A stretch of 64,000 nucleotides of DNA, from NCBI GenBank assembly GCA_946811695.1, contig OX328132.1:93670538-93734537 (forward strand). The letters run 5' to 3'. Positions within the stretch are counted from its first letter, which is position 1. Every line of letters starts with the position of its first letter. A program made the position numbers and the translations under genes. The notes under the pieces are model-generated. The model saw only the letters and a list, made by a program, of their open reading frames with translations. It did not search any database and was not told the DNA's origin. The stretch comes from Gonocerus acuteangulatus (Eukaryota > Arthropoda > Insecta > Hemiptera > Coreidae). Positions 1 to 12,604 of this stretch are shown in pieces.

Positions 1-2450
1 TGTATTTGACAATAAAACTGGTTAAGTAAAATAACAAAAACAATTTATTGTTAGAAATATAGATTTCCAAGATTCATAGACCTTGCCACTAGCGGGTCCG
101 TTTCTAGTGTAGCCGACCCTTCCAGGTAAGATTGTAAATCATGATCTCTCAAGACTTTACTACTCACAGGAATGGCATTAGTGACCTTAAGGGTTGACAC
201 GCCATTATAATAATTAATTAAAAAAAAAGACTGGTGGAACCAAAATAATAACTGCTTCTATTTTAATCTTTCAAAATTAGACTAGGGATATGAACGGAAC
301 CGCGCTAAGATGATGCAGTTCCTGCGAGACGGACTTTTTTGACTTCATAAGCTTGTGAGTACTCGTTTTATAGGCTTCTTGGGCTAGGAAAACGAATGAA
401 ATCATTTCCAAGGCGATAGCTTTAACCGTTTTCGAGAAAATTAGAAAAATAGTTTTCGAATACCGTTTTTGGTTTGGGTACTTAGAATCATAGGATTCAG
501 TTGAAACATTTTCTACATGTTCTACTATCATTAAAACTAATATGTTGAAATTTTGGTTACGTTTGGAGTTAAGGAAGGATTAAAATAAAATATTTTATTA
601 ACAGACATGAAAAGTTTTGGGAACTTCGTATACCTTCCCTAATATCTCGAAAACTGTTTGAAATATTGGCAAACGGAGGGTTATTATGCGAAAGCTTACT
701 AAATGTTCTACAAAAAAGATTCTGAAACAATTTTTGATTAGACGATGTCAATCAGAGAAATACGTGCTTAAACTTTGAAGTAATTGATTTCGTTTATTTG
801 AACGGTTCTTCTTTTTTGTTTTTATTCCTTGTTATTTTGTCATTTCTTATAGTAGGATAATGTATTTGACAATAAAACAGATTAATAAAAATAAGAAAAA
901 CAATTCATTGCTAGAAATATATCAGGCTGTACCGTATGAAATGTCAGTTTTGGATTTGCCGATTTCCTTCAAATGACTTGAAACTGTCAAGGCTCCTACT
1001 CCGAGTTCTTTGGCATGTTCCCTAGTGTTTGTAATTGCTTATAGTAGTCAAATGTATTTGTCAATAAAACAGGATACGTATAATTAGAAACACTATTCAA
1101 CTTCACACCGGTTAGATACTATGAGGGAATAGAGATTCCGCCTGTGGGTCCACAAAAAATGTACCTGCTACGAGTTAATCCTCAAGAGTTGTAAATATAC
1201 CCCAGGTATCTGCCGACACAAATACAAAGCCTAGCTTGGTTTTGGTACTTACAATCATGGGATTCAGTTATAACATTTTTTGCATGTTTGAATTTCATCA
1301 AAACTAACATGTTAAACTTTTGGTTACGTTTGGAGTTGAGGAAGGGTTAGAATAAAATATTTTATGAATAGACATGAAAAGTTTTGGGAACTTCGTTTAC
1401 TTTCATCAATATCTCGAACGCGGTTGGGAAATTATGATCAGTGGATAGAAACTATTTGAAAGCTTTCTAAATTCTCTACAAAAAAGATTCTGAAACAATT
1501 TTTGATTAGGTGATATCGATCGAAGAAATAAGTGCTTAAAACTTCAAATACGTCTGTTTAGCTCTTATGAACGGTTTTTTGTCGTTCTTTTTGTAATTAT
1601 TGTCTCTTTCCCTTAGTTTTTTATTGCTATTTATTTTTGTAATTTTTTATGTTACGAAAATGTATTTGTGTGTAAAACAGGATAGGTAAAATGAGACCCA
1701 TTTTCTGTTGCTAAAAATAATGAAAAGTTTTGGGTACTTCGTATACTTTCAATAATATCTCGAAAACGGTTGAAAATTAGGGAAGCGAAAGGTTACCATT
1801 CGAAAGCTTACTAAATGGTCTACAAAAAAAAAATTCTGAATAAAGTTTTGAATAAGAGATGTCAATCGGAGAAATAAGTGCCTAAACTTTGAAGTAATTG
1901 ATTTCGTTTATTCGAACAGTTCTTTTTGTCTGTTTTTATTCCTTGTTATTTTTTAATTGCTTAAAGTTGGATAATGTATTTGACAATAAAAAAGATTAAG
2001 TAAAATAAGAAAAACAATTCATTGTTAGAAACATAGCTTGCCAAGAGAAAGAGATTCGATGACGTCTTTTGAATATTTTCAATTGACTTTATTCTGTTGG
2101 TTTTTTATTTTATTTTTTAATTGATTTTATTTGTAGAATTATAACTATAGTAAAAGAACACCAGAATATGTGAATAATTTTGATATTTTCCAATTCATTG
2201 AAACGTATGAAATGAAGTATCGGTAGAAGAGGATTCTAGGGTCTGGCGGACCCGACCAGTCATAAATCCCTTTGAACAAAGGCAGAGGAAAATATTATCT
2301 GTTTCTATCCTAAGCTTTTCAAATGACAATAGGGATATGAACAGGAACCGCGCTAAGATGATGCAGTTCCTGCGAGTCGGACTTTTTCTCTATATAAGTA
2401 CATTAAAGTACAAATGTCTAAGAAAATCTACATACGTGTGATAGTATATT
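1..2450. repeat. Rearranged array of dispersed repeat family A
   Basis: The same blocks recur several times. A block beginning TGTATTTGACAATAAAAC starts at 1, 861, 1053, 1661 and 1974. A block reading GAAAAGTTTTGGGAACTTCG, or a close variant, starts near 609, 1376 and 1722. A terminal block with GGAACCGCGCTAAG and GCAGTTCCTGCGAG lies at 296-333 and 2344-2382. The same family appears in inverted orientation at 37001-37955 and partially at 28440-29130, 58725-58830 and 60200-60646. The 37001 copy ends in an A-rich then TA-rich tail, suggesting a retroposon. No coding sequence is recognisable. The class is inferred; the repetition is directly visible. Confidence 0.75.
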
Positions 2451-2934
2451 TAATTTATTTTTATAATTTTACATTGTGCTTTAATGTGACTGTTATTTAT
2501 ATACATATATTTCGTTAAACTCATTAAGAGAGTAATTATTTTAAGAATTTCAGTTGCAAAAATTTCCAATAAGGGATTTAATTGAAGGCTATAAAGTAAT
2601 TGTAAATAACCTTCAGTTAGAACCACTTTTCTGATTTCTTATATAATGAAGAAAATTCATGTCAGAATTTTATCTAAAATAACATCTTTTATGCCATGCT
2701 TTTATTTTTAACTCTATTTTATTACTTACTTTGGATTAAATCAGAGAAAAAAAAAAATAACTTCTTCGTTTTTTGAGAATCTCGGCAAGTTGTTACTGTA
2801 AATGCTATTCGCCTTAGATATGGAGCATCTCCAAAAAATAATAATACTGTAAATGTAAAAAAAAAAAAAATTAAATTCATTGCCCATTTGTTATTTTATA
2901 TAACAGATTAAAACTGTTAAAATGAGTCTTCCCT
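2451..2934. other. AT-rich intergenic stretch, nothing recognised
   Basis: Only A/T-rich single-copy-looking sequence with short A and T runs is visible. No open frame or repeat boundary was recognised. Confidence 0.5.
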
Positions 2935-3545
2935 CTTGTGTGTGGCGATTCGTCATAGGATAACTGCGCCTAGAGATCCTACCTCTATGGTAGACTCAGG
3001 TAGAATATAGCTTGGAAGGTTCCTGCCTGGAAGGTTAGCCGGTTTCCGAATATAGGATGCTTACATGTGTTTTTGTGTATAGTTGCTCCCTATGTGTTGT
3101 GTTATAAAAACCTATCAGTATGGCCATACCTAGGTGTAATGACAAATGGTGATGGATATGCGCAAGTAGCCTTAGTCTTAATTGTTGTATATATATGTAG
3201 AATAAGTTAGATTATAGTATGTACAAAGTAGTTACTAGGTTAACATATAATTAATATTTTATTAGGCTATAGTTATGATGATTTACTTGTGGCATGCCAA
3301 ATGTATATATTTTGTGTATAATTATTAATATAAGTAAATACTATTAAGATGAGCACGTGTTTTATATAACCACACCCCGAATGACGTCACAATTACCCCG
3401 GAAGAGGTAATAGTGTGGTTTTATAAATTATTGTGTGAAGGTGTATAGCGCCTGAAATGTATTTCTGTTACTTAAGTGTAGAAAACAGCTTTATTGTGAA
3501 TAATATAAATAAGTGTGGTCTATTAAATTAAATTAATATAATTTG
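2935..3545 (+). other. Possible solo LTR or promoter-bearing relic
   Basis: This GC-richer block contains TATATAACC near 3364, a perfect CRE palindrome TGACGTCA at about 3383, a second TATA-like TTATAAATT near 3421 and an AATAAGTG-type polyadenylation-like site near 3507. A promoter followed by a poly(A) signal with no coding sequence resembles a solo LTR. No terminal TG...CA boundary or target duplication could be fixed, so this is inference only. Confidence 0.2.
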
Positions 3546-3901
3546 GGGCTGTTATTTACTTCTTCCTTTCAATGTGCTGCATTTTACTTCATTACTTTTA
3601 TTTTTTGTAGAAATATTAAGGGAATCCATAAATAAGTAATCAACTATCTGGCCTTAATGCATCAATCTTTGAATGGGGAAAGCAAATTCTTGTAGATCGT
3701 TCTCTACAGAGGCCTCTTATAGACTGATAACAGTAAAAGAAGAAAAAAAAAGTGAGTAAATAGGATAAAAGAAGTATACCTACTATAAAATACTATCCTT
3801 TAATAAAAAGGTAGTATTTAAGGTAAAAATTCTGGCAACCACATTTGTCATTTCATACTTTTTCAGTTATATGCTAGATCTAATGCACCAAAAAATATGG
3901 T

Positions 3902-3951
3902 GAAGGGCCCATAGTCTGTTCTAATAGAAGGGCCCATAGTCTGTTCTAATG
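3902..3951. repeat. 25-bp tandem duplication
   Basis: The 25-base unit starting GAAGGGCCCATAG occurs twice in direct succession, differing only in the last base. The flanking 3546-4172 holds no other recognisable feature. Confidence 0.9.
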
Positions 3952-4177
3952 GATTCTTATCCAAGGTTAAGTAAACAATAATTACCAATTATCATTTGTT
4001 ACACAATCTCTACTATCTACACAAAATAGCATAGACAAGAAATTACAGGCACCAAATCAATTCTCAAGGGGCACTAAGGATAATTTACCATCATTGCTCT
4101 CCAGGTTTCATATTGATCCATTTGTTTGGAGAATTATGTCTGGAGATGAAAAATTTATCTTGTTTTGATAACATAAG

Positions 4178-4366
4178 TGTTAAAAAAGGTAAGTATTTAT
4201 AGGAATAAGCACTTTATTATGCAGATGAATACAGATCACGTATGGTTCAGGACACTGCACTAGTAGGGAGCTTGCAGGTAAGAAAAAAGGGGTGGGGAGC
4301 GCCTGACCACACCTAGCAATATAGTATCGATACACACAGAAATATAAATAATATTTACATTCAACA
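4178..4366 (-). repeat. Copia 3' LTR
   Basis: It is nearly identical to 16172-16360, with TG/CA termini (plus strand TGTTAAAAAAGG...TTCAACA). It is preceded by target copy ATAAG. On the coding strand the purine run AAGGAG abuts it (4367-4372), consistent with the polypurine tract. Confidence 0.93.
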
Positions 4367-4483
4367 CTCCTCCTTAAATATTATTCCTATCAAAGATACA
4401 AAACTGATAGAAAATATATATATATAAATACACAATTAAATAATACACACAAAAACAAAAAATAGTACATACATACATATTTC

Positions 4484-5696
4484 TCAACATAAATGGTTTA
4501 GTCCTAACATTTCTCTAAATTTAACAAATTTTACTTGCACAAGAGGCTTTGTGAATATATCAGCAATTTGTTGATCCGAAGATACATGTTGTAATGAAAA
4601 ATTATTTACTATATTATCAATTACATAATGATACTTAACTCTAACATGTTTAGTACGGTTCAATATTTTCCCATTATCTCTGTTAATTATGTGAATAGCA
4701 CTCTTGTTATCAACATACAATGGTGTTGAGTTATGACACATCTTAAGTTCTAAAAGCATATGATTAATCCACAATGTTTCTTTAATACCTTCACAAGCCG
4801 AAACAAACTCTGAGTCAGCAGTAGACAGAGCTATCTGGCTTTGCCTTCTAGAACCCCAAGCTACAGCAGCTCCTGATAACATTACTACATAACCACTTGT
4901 AGACTTACTGGTTTCCCTTTCTCCTGCAAAATCTGCATCAGTGAAAACTTCCAAATCACCATTCTTACAATAAGACAACCCTAAATTCCTAGTACCTTTC
5001 AAATATCTAAAGATTCTTTTTAACTGATTCCAATGTTTAATTAGTGGTTTTTCCATGGATCTACTTAGGTAATTTACAGAATAAGCTATGTCGGGCCTAG
5101 TTACATTTGATAGATACAAAAGACTACCAATAGCTTCCCTAAAAGGTTTGTTCACTGCACTGTCAGTTGCAGTATCATCATAATTAGGAATCATAGGAGT
5201 TTTAACAGGAATACAATCCTTCATTTTAAATTGAGCAAGTACTTTATCAATATAACTAATCTGATTTAATATAATATTATTATTTTCAATTTTAATGTTT
5301 ATACCTAAATATATTTTTGCTAACCCATATGTGACTTTAAATTTTTTATTTAATTTTATTAGTAAATAATCAATTTCAGATTTTGAAGCACCCACAATCA
5401 AACCATCATCTACATATAATGTCACAATTAGTAAATTTGGATTAAATTTAACAAACACACAGGGATCTGCTTCAAGAGAGCTGAACCCTTCTTCTTTTAG
5501 AAAACTAGTAAATTTAATGTTCCAATTTTTCGGAGCTTGTTTAAGTCCATATAGACTTTTTAATAATTTACAAACTCGGGCAGTACCATCATGAAAACCC
5601 TCAGGCTGTTCCATGTAGAGTTCCTCTGATAAGTCCCCATTCAAAAAAGCAGTTTTTACATCAAATTGAAAAACATTTAAGTTTTCTTTTGCAGCA
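4484..5696 (-). pseudogene. Copia pol, C-terminal half (RT palm and RNase H)
   Basis: This is the downstream part of the copia polyprotein: reverse transcriptase from its central region, then RNase H. The RT active-site box YVDDGLIVGAS is present. RNase H carries VFTDADFAGERETSKS, then ADSEFVSACEG and VDNKSAIHI, the usual copia catalytic blocks. The open frame is 386 codons from 5644 and continues upstream to about 5700 without a start, because the nested BEL element separates it from the N-terminal RT at 13442. The stop lies about 118 bp before the 3' LTR. The catalytic boxes look intact in this half. The half alone cannot be made from the normal promoter. Confidence 0.93.
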
Positions 5697-5701
5697 ATAG
5701 C

Positions 5702-6900
5702 TGTTAATGCTCAGCACCAAATTGCTAATGAAATGTATATATATAGAAGAGGTTGATGAGGAAATGGAGCTGAACATATAGGTGCCTATTATTGAGGCTA
5801 AATGAACAACTATATAGAATGATAGAAAAAAATTGAATTATTTATTTGAAATCATAAGAAAAAAAAAATCTCCTTATGGAGCAGGCACTGGTTAGTATGT
5901 TAGATTTGAAAAATAAGAAAAAAAAAAAATATTAACTTCTGTGCGAATGAAAATAATAAAAAATACAAGCATGTACAGCTGATGATCGGGCGAATAGTGG
6001 CCGCTGGGGGAAAAAAGGATTATAGTCTCGCTTATCTGGTTGATGCTGCGTCTCCCCTGTAGCCGCTGACGCCAGGTTGAAAATTGGAGCTTGGCGGGGC
6101 TTCGAAGAAGTTGTACCTCCAGAGAATGGATGCAGCAGGAGAAGAAAAGTGCTCCTAAGGGCCTCAAGCACGTGCTGTTCCTCAGGGACTCAAGCCTGTA
6201 CTCATCCTAAGGGAGCCAAGGCTGTACTGCCTTAGGGCGGGCAGCTCGCAAATCGGCGATAATAACGGCGATAACTGCCCGTAAGGTGCTGCCCTCTTTC
6301 GAATATTGCACCGGGAGGTGGCGGACTCTCTAGGCTCGAGGGTAAACCAGCCGTCCTATCGGAGAGATAATGGCAATCCCGAAGAGGATTAAGATCGTCT
6401 GATAACCGTCTCCGGGCTTGTATCTCAGTTGCCAGGCTATTCCCCTATACCTAGACGCTAAGATATTTGCGATACAACAAAAAAAAAAAAAAAAACAGTC
6501 CCGAACAGGCCACAAGGGCCCAGAGGGGCAGATACTGTAGAGGTATCTGATTCTTGACCATACGGCACACTAGGGAGACAGTGTGGTCAACACTATGCTC
6601 CGGCCGCCTGATTTTCCCCTTGGCTGCTTCGACTGCTAGAGTCATTAGCACCCAAGGTACCCATTATTAATTAAATTAATTAAAGGCTGGGTGAGCCTAG
6701 GGACGATCTGGGACCCCAAATCCAACCCTCGAACGGCAGCACTAGAAGAAAAAATCTTTAGTGCGCGCTCGGGTTTTGAACCTGGTCCTCCAGTTCATTA
6801 GTCGAGTGCTCTACCACTGAGCTAACCTCGTCCCCCGCGATACAACAATTGAATAAAATGTAATAAATAATTTATAACTTATACTACTTGGTCTCTAACA
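5702..6900 (-). repeat. BEL 3' LTR carrying a SINE insertion
   Basis: Its outer parts match 12605-13436 closely, with scattered single-base differences. It is 1199 bp against 832 bp for its partner. The extra sequence is the SINE at 6481-6836 plus its target duplication. It starts TGTTAATG and ends CTAACA on the plus strand. Confidence 0.94.
6481..6836 (-). mobile_element. tRNA-derived SINE inside the BEL LTR
   Basis: The minus strand begins with a tRNA-like head (about 6762-6836). It has an A box TAGCTCAGTGGTAGAGC and a B box GGTTCAAAACC, followed by a roughly 280-bp body ending in a T-rich tail. The insertion is bounded by the 12-bp duplication GCGATACAACAA (6469-6480 and 6837-6848), of which the other LTR has one copy. 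The body recurs on the plus strand at 49039-49200 and as a diverged piece at 38866-38949, so this is a dispersed family. The tail is poly(T) on the head-first strand, unlike the usual poly(A). Confidence 0.9.
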
Positions 6901-6991
6901 TACCGCCCACTTAAATTTGGTTAAGCCAACATTTACAATGAGTCATCAAGGACTGCTAAACTAAGATCAGTAAGAAGAAAAGAAAAGAGAA

Positions 6992-8302
6992 TTAAACAGT
7001 TGCAGTGTTCATTTCAGGGTTTGGGAAAAGGAGGGAAAGGGATGATACGGATCTTTTAAGCTCTGAGCCGGAAGCAGTGCGGACTGTCACTACGCGTACA
7101 ACGCCGTCACTGCCGGGATGAGTTTGAGTTATACGGGCAAGTGGCCATTGTCCTAAAGGATTCTTCTTGTCGATGAGGAGTACGATGCTTCCGACACTGA
7201 GTGAGGACCTTCAGATTTCTTCCATTTGTGCCGTTGCTGAAGATGGTGGATGTATTCTTTGCTCCACCTTTTCCAAGTATACTGGATACGACTGTCAATG
7301 AGCTGCCAGCGGGAGAGCATGTTGAGAGGTACGTCGCTTAGATCTTCGACGGGTGGTGCTTGCATAGATGTTCCAATTAGAAAATGAGCCGGAGTGAGGA
7401 TATCCAGCTCATAGGGATCATCGTTTAGAGGGCACAAAGGTCTTGAATTTAGCAAAGCTTCAATTTTTGTGAAGATCGTCGCTAACTCTTCGAACGTCAT
7501 TGGATGGCTACCAACAGAAGCAGGCAGTAGTTTTTCACGGACTTAATGCCAGCCTCCCACAAGCCTCCCAAGTGTGGTGAATGAGGTGGAATGAAATGCC
7601 ACTCCACACCCTTGTCAGCGAGGTGCATTTGAATGGCAGTTGAATGTTGTGAAATGAAGGGATAGACATCCTTTAAGTAGCGGGAAGCACCGACGAAGAT
7701 TGTTCCATTGTCGGAATGTATGGCTTTTGGAAGACCCCGACGTGATATAAATCTATCCAGCGCTGCCAAGAATGATGGCGTGGAGAGGGAAGATACTGCT
7801 TCTAAATGGAGTGCTTTGGTAGAAAAGTAGACAAATAGGCATAAATATGCTTTAGATATGATAGGTTTTCGACGTAGAGAGTCTCTTACTGAGAAAGGAC
7901 CACCGAAATCAATACCTACCTGAAGAAAAGGTCTAATCATTTCAAACCTAGAGCTTGGAAGAGGAGCCATAATAGGGATTTTTGCCTTGGGTTGGCGTCG
8001 ACGGCAGATTATGCAACGACGAATGAAGCCTTTTATGTATCTTGTCGCAGATGGTATCCAATATCTCTGCCGAAAAGGTTGAGTGTAAGATTCGTACCGG
8101 CATGAAAATAATTATTATGGATCTCGCTGATTACAAGATAGGTAAGATGAGAGTAAGTTGGTAAAATTGCTGGATGACGGGCTGAGAGAGAGATGGGAGC
8201 ATTGTTTAGTCTTCCGCCCACTCTAATAATACCCAGTTCGTCAAGAAATGGTTGAAGAGCTTGTAGATTAGGAGAATTTATACCTTTTGGGAAGGCAGAA
8301 TT
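6992..8302 (-). pseudogene. BEL pol C-terminal part: integrase and Pao C-terminal domain
   Basis: The frames carry a zinc-binding-like region (about 7985-8050) and the integrase core, with catalytic aspartates in VGIDFGGPFS and IHSDNGTIF and the glutamate in GGLWEAGIKSVK. An arm reading ALLNSRPLCPL follows, then a basic C-terminal domain containing QWPLARITQTHPGSDG. The stop is at 6992. It follows directly from the RNase H part upstream, separated by an in-frame TAA at about 8303. Frame changes near 8045, 7500 and 7200 break the sequence into at least four pieces, so no functional integrase can be made. The family call is secure from the DDE spacing and the BEL C-terminal motif. Confidence 0.92.
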
Positions 8303-11300
8303 TTAGACTAACGTTATGCATTTGTTCATTGCATCGGAGATTTCCTTAGCCCTGACTGGGGATGAGAGTTGAATTTTGGCATTGTCTCCGGAGGACGTGG
8401 CTCTCGCCCGAGTTGAAAGGCGGATAATCCTGGCGATGACATGGAGTAGAGTCCTCAGATTGCTAAAACGCAAAAGCCATAGTGGTTCAGGTGACACTGT
8501 TGACGTGCCGAGAAGAGCTGAAGTGGCTTGCAGTTTGGCATTGGAGAGCGTGATGGGCCAGTCATGAGGGTTTAATTTTAGCCAGCTCGGGCCGTGCCAC
8601 CAAAGATGATGGTTCTGTGTTTCGGAAGGATTGATGCCTCGCGATGATATGTCGGCAGGGTTTTCCTTGGATCTTACATGGTGCCAGTCTTCAAGACGTG
8701 TTTTATCCAGAATAGATGTTACTCGATTAGCTTCAAAGACGGCTAGCTGATGACTGGGTGTTCGAAGCCATGCTATACCAACCGCGGAATCGGTAAAAAG
8801 ATACACGCGTGTTGGGCAAGGATGAGGATCGAACTTCAAAGATGCAAGCAAGCTCGAAAGAAGCAAGGCCCCACATAACTCTAAGCGTGAAATAGAATGG
8901 AACTTTATGGGGGCTACCTTTGTTTTTGCCTTCACTAGCGTGACACACACCTTACCGCTTGAAGTTTCCGTTCGCAGATAGAAAACGGCTGAATAAGCCT
9001 TTGTTGAAGCGTCACAAAATCCAATTAAATCAACTCTATTTTCGCTGGAATAGGGAATGAAGCGTGGAATACATATTTGAGAAAGGTAATTCCAAGAGCC
9101 AATAAATTTGGACCAACCTTCTATAAAATTCTGCGGAAGTGGAGTGTCCCAATCTAGTTTTAAAAACCACAACTGCTGTAGGAAGATTTTAGCAGTTAGC
9201 ACAACTGGGGCCAGAAAACCTAAAGGATCAAATATTCTTGCAATGGTTGATAGGACCGACCTCTTAGTCATGATGCTAGATGGCTCGTTGATGGAGTATT
9301 TGAAGTGATCTGTGGTAGGGTCCCATCTTAAACCAAGAACCTTGATAGAAGGTAATTCATCAGGCTGTATTGCAACCATACTGGTGCTGGGAGAAACATC
9401 CTTTGGGAGAATTTCTGGTTTGTTAGAAGCCCATTTGTCGAACGTGAAACCACCACTAGAAAAGCATTTAATTAATTGCAAACACAATTCTTTGCCTTCT
9501 TCAACGGAGTTGGCACCTGTAACTACGTCGTCGACAAACATGTCACGAAGTATGCATTTCGAAGCTAGAGGATATCTATCAGCTTCTAGCGTTGCGAGTT
9601 CTCTGATTGTCCTGATAGCTTGGAACGCGCTTGATCGGAGGCCATAGGTAACCGTATTAAGCTCATATTCTTGAATTTCTTTGTTTGGGTCGTCCCGCCA
9701 AATAATATGTTGATATATCCGTTGCTTACGCTGAATTAGGATTTGGCGGTACATTTTGACAACGTCAGTGATGATTACTACAGAATGGAATCGAAGGCGA
9801 AGCAGAATGTCGCCAACGTCTGCCTGGAGTTTAGGTCCAGAAAGGAGCTGATCGTTAATACTTGGTGTGGTTGAGGTGCAGGACCCATCAAATACAACCC
9901 TAATCTTCGAATCCTTGTAAACAGCATGGTGAGGAATTAAATAAGAAGAAGATATGGATGTCTTGCTCATGTGTCCCAACTCTTCATATTTGCAAAGGAA
10001 GTCAGAGTATTCGTTAAACAATGATGGATTGTGGCGAAATTTACGCTCTAAGTGGAAGAGGCGTTTTTTGGCTTGAATTCGATTATCTCCTAGATTAGAT
10101 TCGCCCTTGAATGGGAATTGGAGAACAAAGCGACCGGATGAAGTACGAGTATAGGTGTCCTTGAAATGTTGCTCACAGTATTCATCTTCAGGGGAAACTA
10201 ATGAAGCTGGACTGGGTTCTTCTAACTGCCAAAACTGCTTAAGTTGGTTTTGTATGTCCAACTGAGAATATGCAAAAAGACTGGTGTCGCTAAATGGCAA
10301 GTCAGAAGATATAGGCCCAGATACAACGTCGCCAAAAACAGTGGGGGTTAGAAAAGGTAGTCCTGCTCTCACTGGATTAGGTGCGCCAGATACAATTAAG
10401 TGCCACACATCAGAACCAAGCAATAAGTCAATATCCTTGGGGGTGCCAAACTTTGGATCAGCTAGCTTGAATGAGCTGAACGCTTCTACAATATGCTGAG
10501 GTATTGGACATAGTGGAAGAAATGAAGTAATTTGAGGAATGACGAGGGCGTTTAGTCCAAGAGATATCTCTGTGTTATGCTGAGAATGAAGTGTACATCG
10601 AACTCTACCCGAGATAGGAATAGATATATTGTTGCCTAATCCGTGGATTTTCTGAAAGGTTTCATGAATTGGAAGTTTCAATTGTCGAGCACATTTCATG
10701 GTGATAAAAGAGCGTGTGCTTCCTAACTCAAGTAAAGCTCGAAAAGAGTGCAACCTTTTATTACTATCCTCAACAAGGACAATAGCGGTTCCTAGCAGGA
10801 CCTGGTCAGTGGGTGACACGTAGGAACTATAGCAGAGGTTTTTCGAGTGGTCCTGAAGGTGTAGGGCTTGCCCTAAATTGGTCGAAGGATGAGCTGGTGG
10901 AGGTTTATTTTGAGAATTGAAATCGTGCAAAAGAGAATGATGGCGCTCTTTACAATATCTGCATGTGTTTTTGGAATGACAGACCTTGGTTGAATGTGAT
11001 GACCTCAGGCAATTGTGGCAACCCTTCCATTTTGAGGTAAAGTTCTTTCGCTCGATAATATCAAGTTGAGCGAATTTGTGACAATACAGAACATTGTGTT
11101 GACCTTGACAGAAAGGACATGGTGCAGAAGGTTTTTCCGCGGCTTCTACTGGAGATGAAGATGCACGTGCAGGAGATGATCGACTAGTTGGAGTCACAGC
11201 CTTAGACAACGAAACGTTGGCCCTATTAGAATGGTTTAAGGGAGTCTTGGAAAAACGACTTGACGAGCCAGAGTTTTCTCCGCTAGATAACATAGCAAGA

Positions 11301-12336
11301 TCGTAACGACGAGATGATTTTGATGGAAAACGTTGATTGGATCGTTTCTGATTTTCTGAAGAAGCATGAGAATGCTGAAAGCTTGAACTTTCGTCACTAG
11401 ACAGCCGAAGCGCAAGATAACCATTTCGAATAAATTTTATTAAATCTTCAGTTGAAGGGAATTCTTTTCCTAGCTGATCTAGCTCGAATTTCTGACGTGT
11501 AGTAGAGTCTAAGGTTCTGAGTGCAAGGAAGGATAATATCATATCATCAGGATTATCAAGACCTAGAGCCTTGAACGATGCTATACTGTCTGAAACGTTA
11601 GTAGTAAATCCCAATAAATTTGATAAGGGACTAGAATTTTTATTAAATCTAAAATTGAGAATTCTTTCGAGATAAAAATTAGCTATGACTCTCTTGTTAT
11701 CATAAGCATTGTTCAAAGCCTCCCAAGCTAAGGGATAGTTCTCATCGGTTATTTTAAAATGAGAAACTAGAGATAAAGCCTCTCCTGATAAACAAGATAA
11801 TAAATGGTGGAATTTTTCAACAGGTTTTAAGGACGGGTCAGAGTCCATTAAGCTAAGGAATGTATCCCTGAAAAATCCCCAAGATTGAATATGACCTGAA
11901 AATACGGGAGGTTTGATGGTAGGTAATGAAGATTTAGCTCTGGCTTCACTAAAGGAAGTGGTATTAGCTGTTGTATCCTTAGTCGCAAGTGTTTCTTTCT
12001 CGATCTCGAGTTTTAAAGCCTCAGCGTTGTGAATGATATCGAAAAGACTAGTCCTTTGTGCAGCCTCGACATCGGTAGGAAACCCGCTAGGATCACAGGA
12101 TTTTACAAAGCAAGCTTCTAACTTGTCCCAATTGGCATTGAATTCGGATACGAGTGCTTGGGCAAAGGACAGTTTTATTAAAAACAAACACTCTTTAGTC
12201 CTATCTGCTTTTACTTGTTCAGTAAGCTCCCCGAGTGGAGTACATCCTCAAAGAGTCTCTTAATCCTCTTTCTATAAATGTTTATATTGGCCAACATTTC
12301 CTCACTTTTTGGTGGGGGAAGAACTGGTGGAGCCAT
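8303..12336 (-). pseudogene. BEL gag-pro-RT-RNase H polyprotein, defective
   Basis: The long uninterrupted frame of 1294 codons ends at 8303. Its recorded start at 12187 is a TTG, and the likely original start is the ATG at 12336, followed by a frame change near 12240. Approximate domain order in the long frame: BEL gag to residue 350; cysteine-rich knuckles near 355-425 (CPFCQGQHNVLYC and CRYCKERHHS); aspartic protease near 484; RT with FVDD near 884; RNase H with GFCDAS near 1054. The protease box reads ELGSTRSF where the family normally has an aspartate, so a catalytic residue is replaced. The frame stops in TAA before integrase. This is a recently dead copy with its reading frame largely preserved. 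Confidence 0.93.
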
Positions 12337-12585
12337 ATTTGAAAAGGATATTTATAAAATAATTGAAAATAAAAGGAAATGGATTAAAACAGGAAACAAT
12401 ATGAGGATTAAGAAAATAAATAGAAAAGAAATTGGTAGGAAAAACGCCTGAAAAGAAATGTAAGGCAAATAGAAAAAGAGAAAAAAAAATATATATAGAA
12501 GAAAAATACTAAAATTAGAAATATATGTTTATATATGATAATAGTAATTTGTTTAAAAAATAGGCGGTATGCTGGTTACAAATTA

Positions 12586-12602
12586 TCTTGGCCGGAGGAC
12601 CA
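12586..12602 (-). other. Putative BEL primer-binding site
   Basis: Two bases inside the 5' LTR the minus strand reads TGGTCCTCCGGCCAAG, starting with the TGG expected to pair with a tRNA 3' CCA end. The tRNA species was not identified. Confidence 0.55.
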
Positions 12603-12604
12603 TA

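Noticed and set aside
5892..6171. Overlapping minus-strand frames repeated at 12797-13075
   Set aside because: They lie wholly within the BEL LTRs and are identical because the LTRs are. LTR DNA explains them without a gene.
8376..12263. Several plus-strand frames of 60-111 codons
   Set aside because: They are antisense shadows of the long BEL polyprotein frame.
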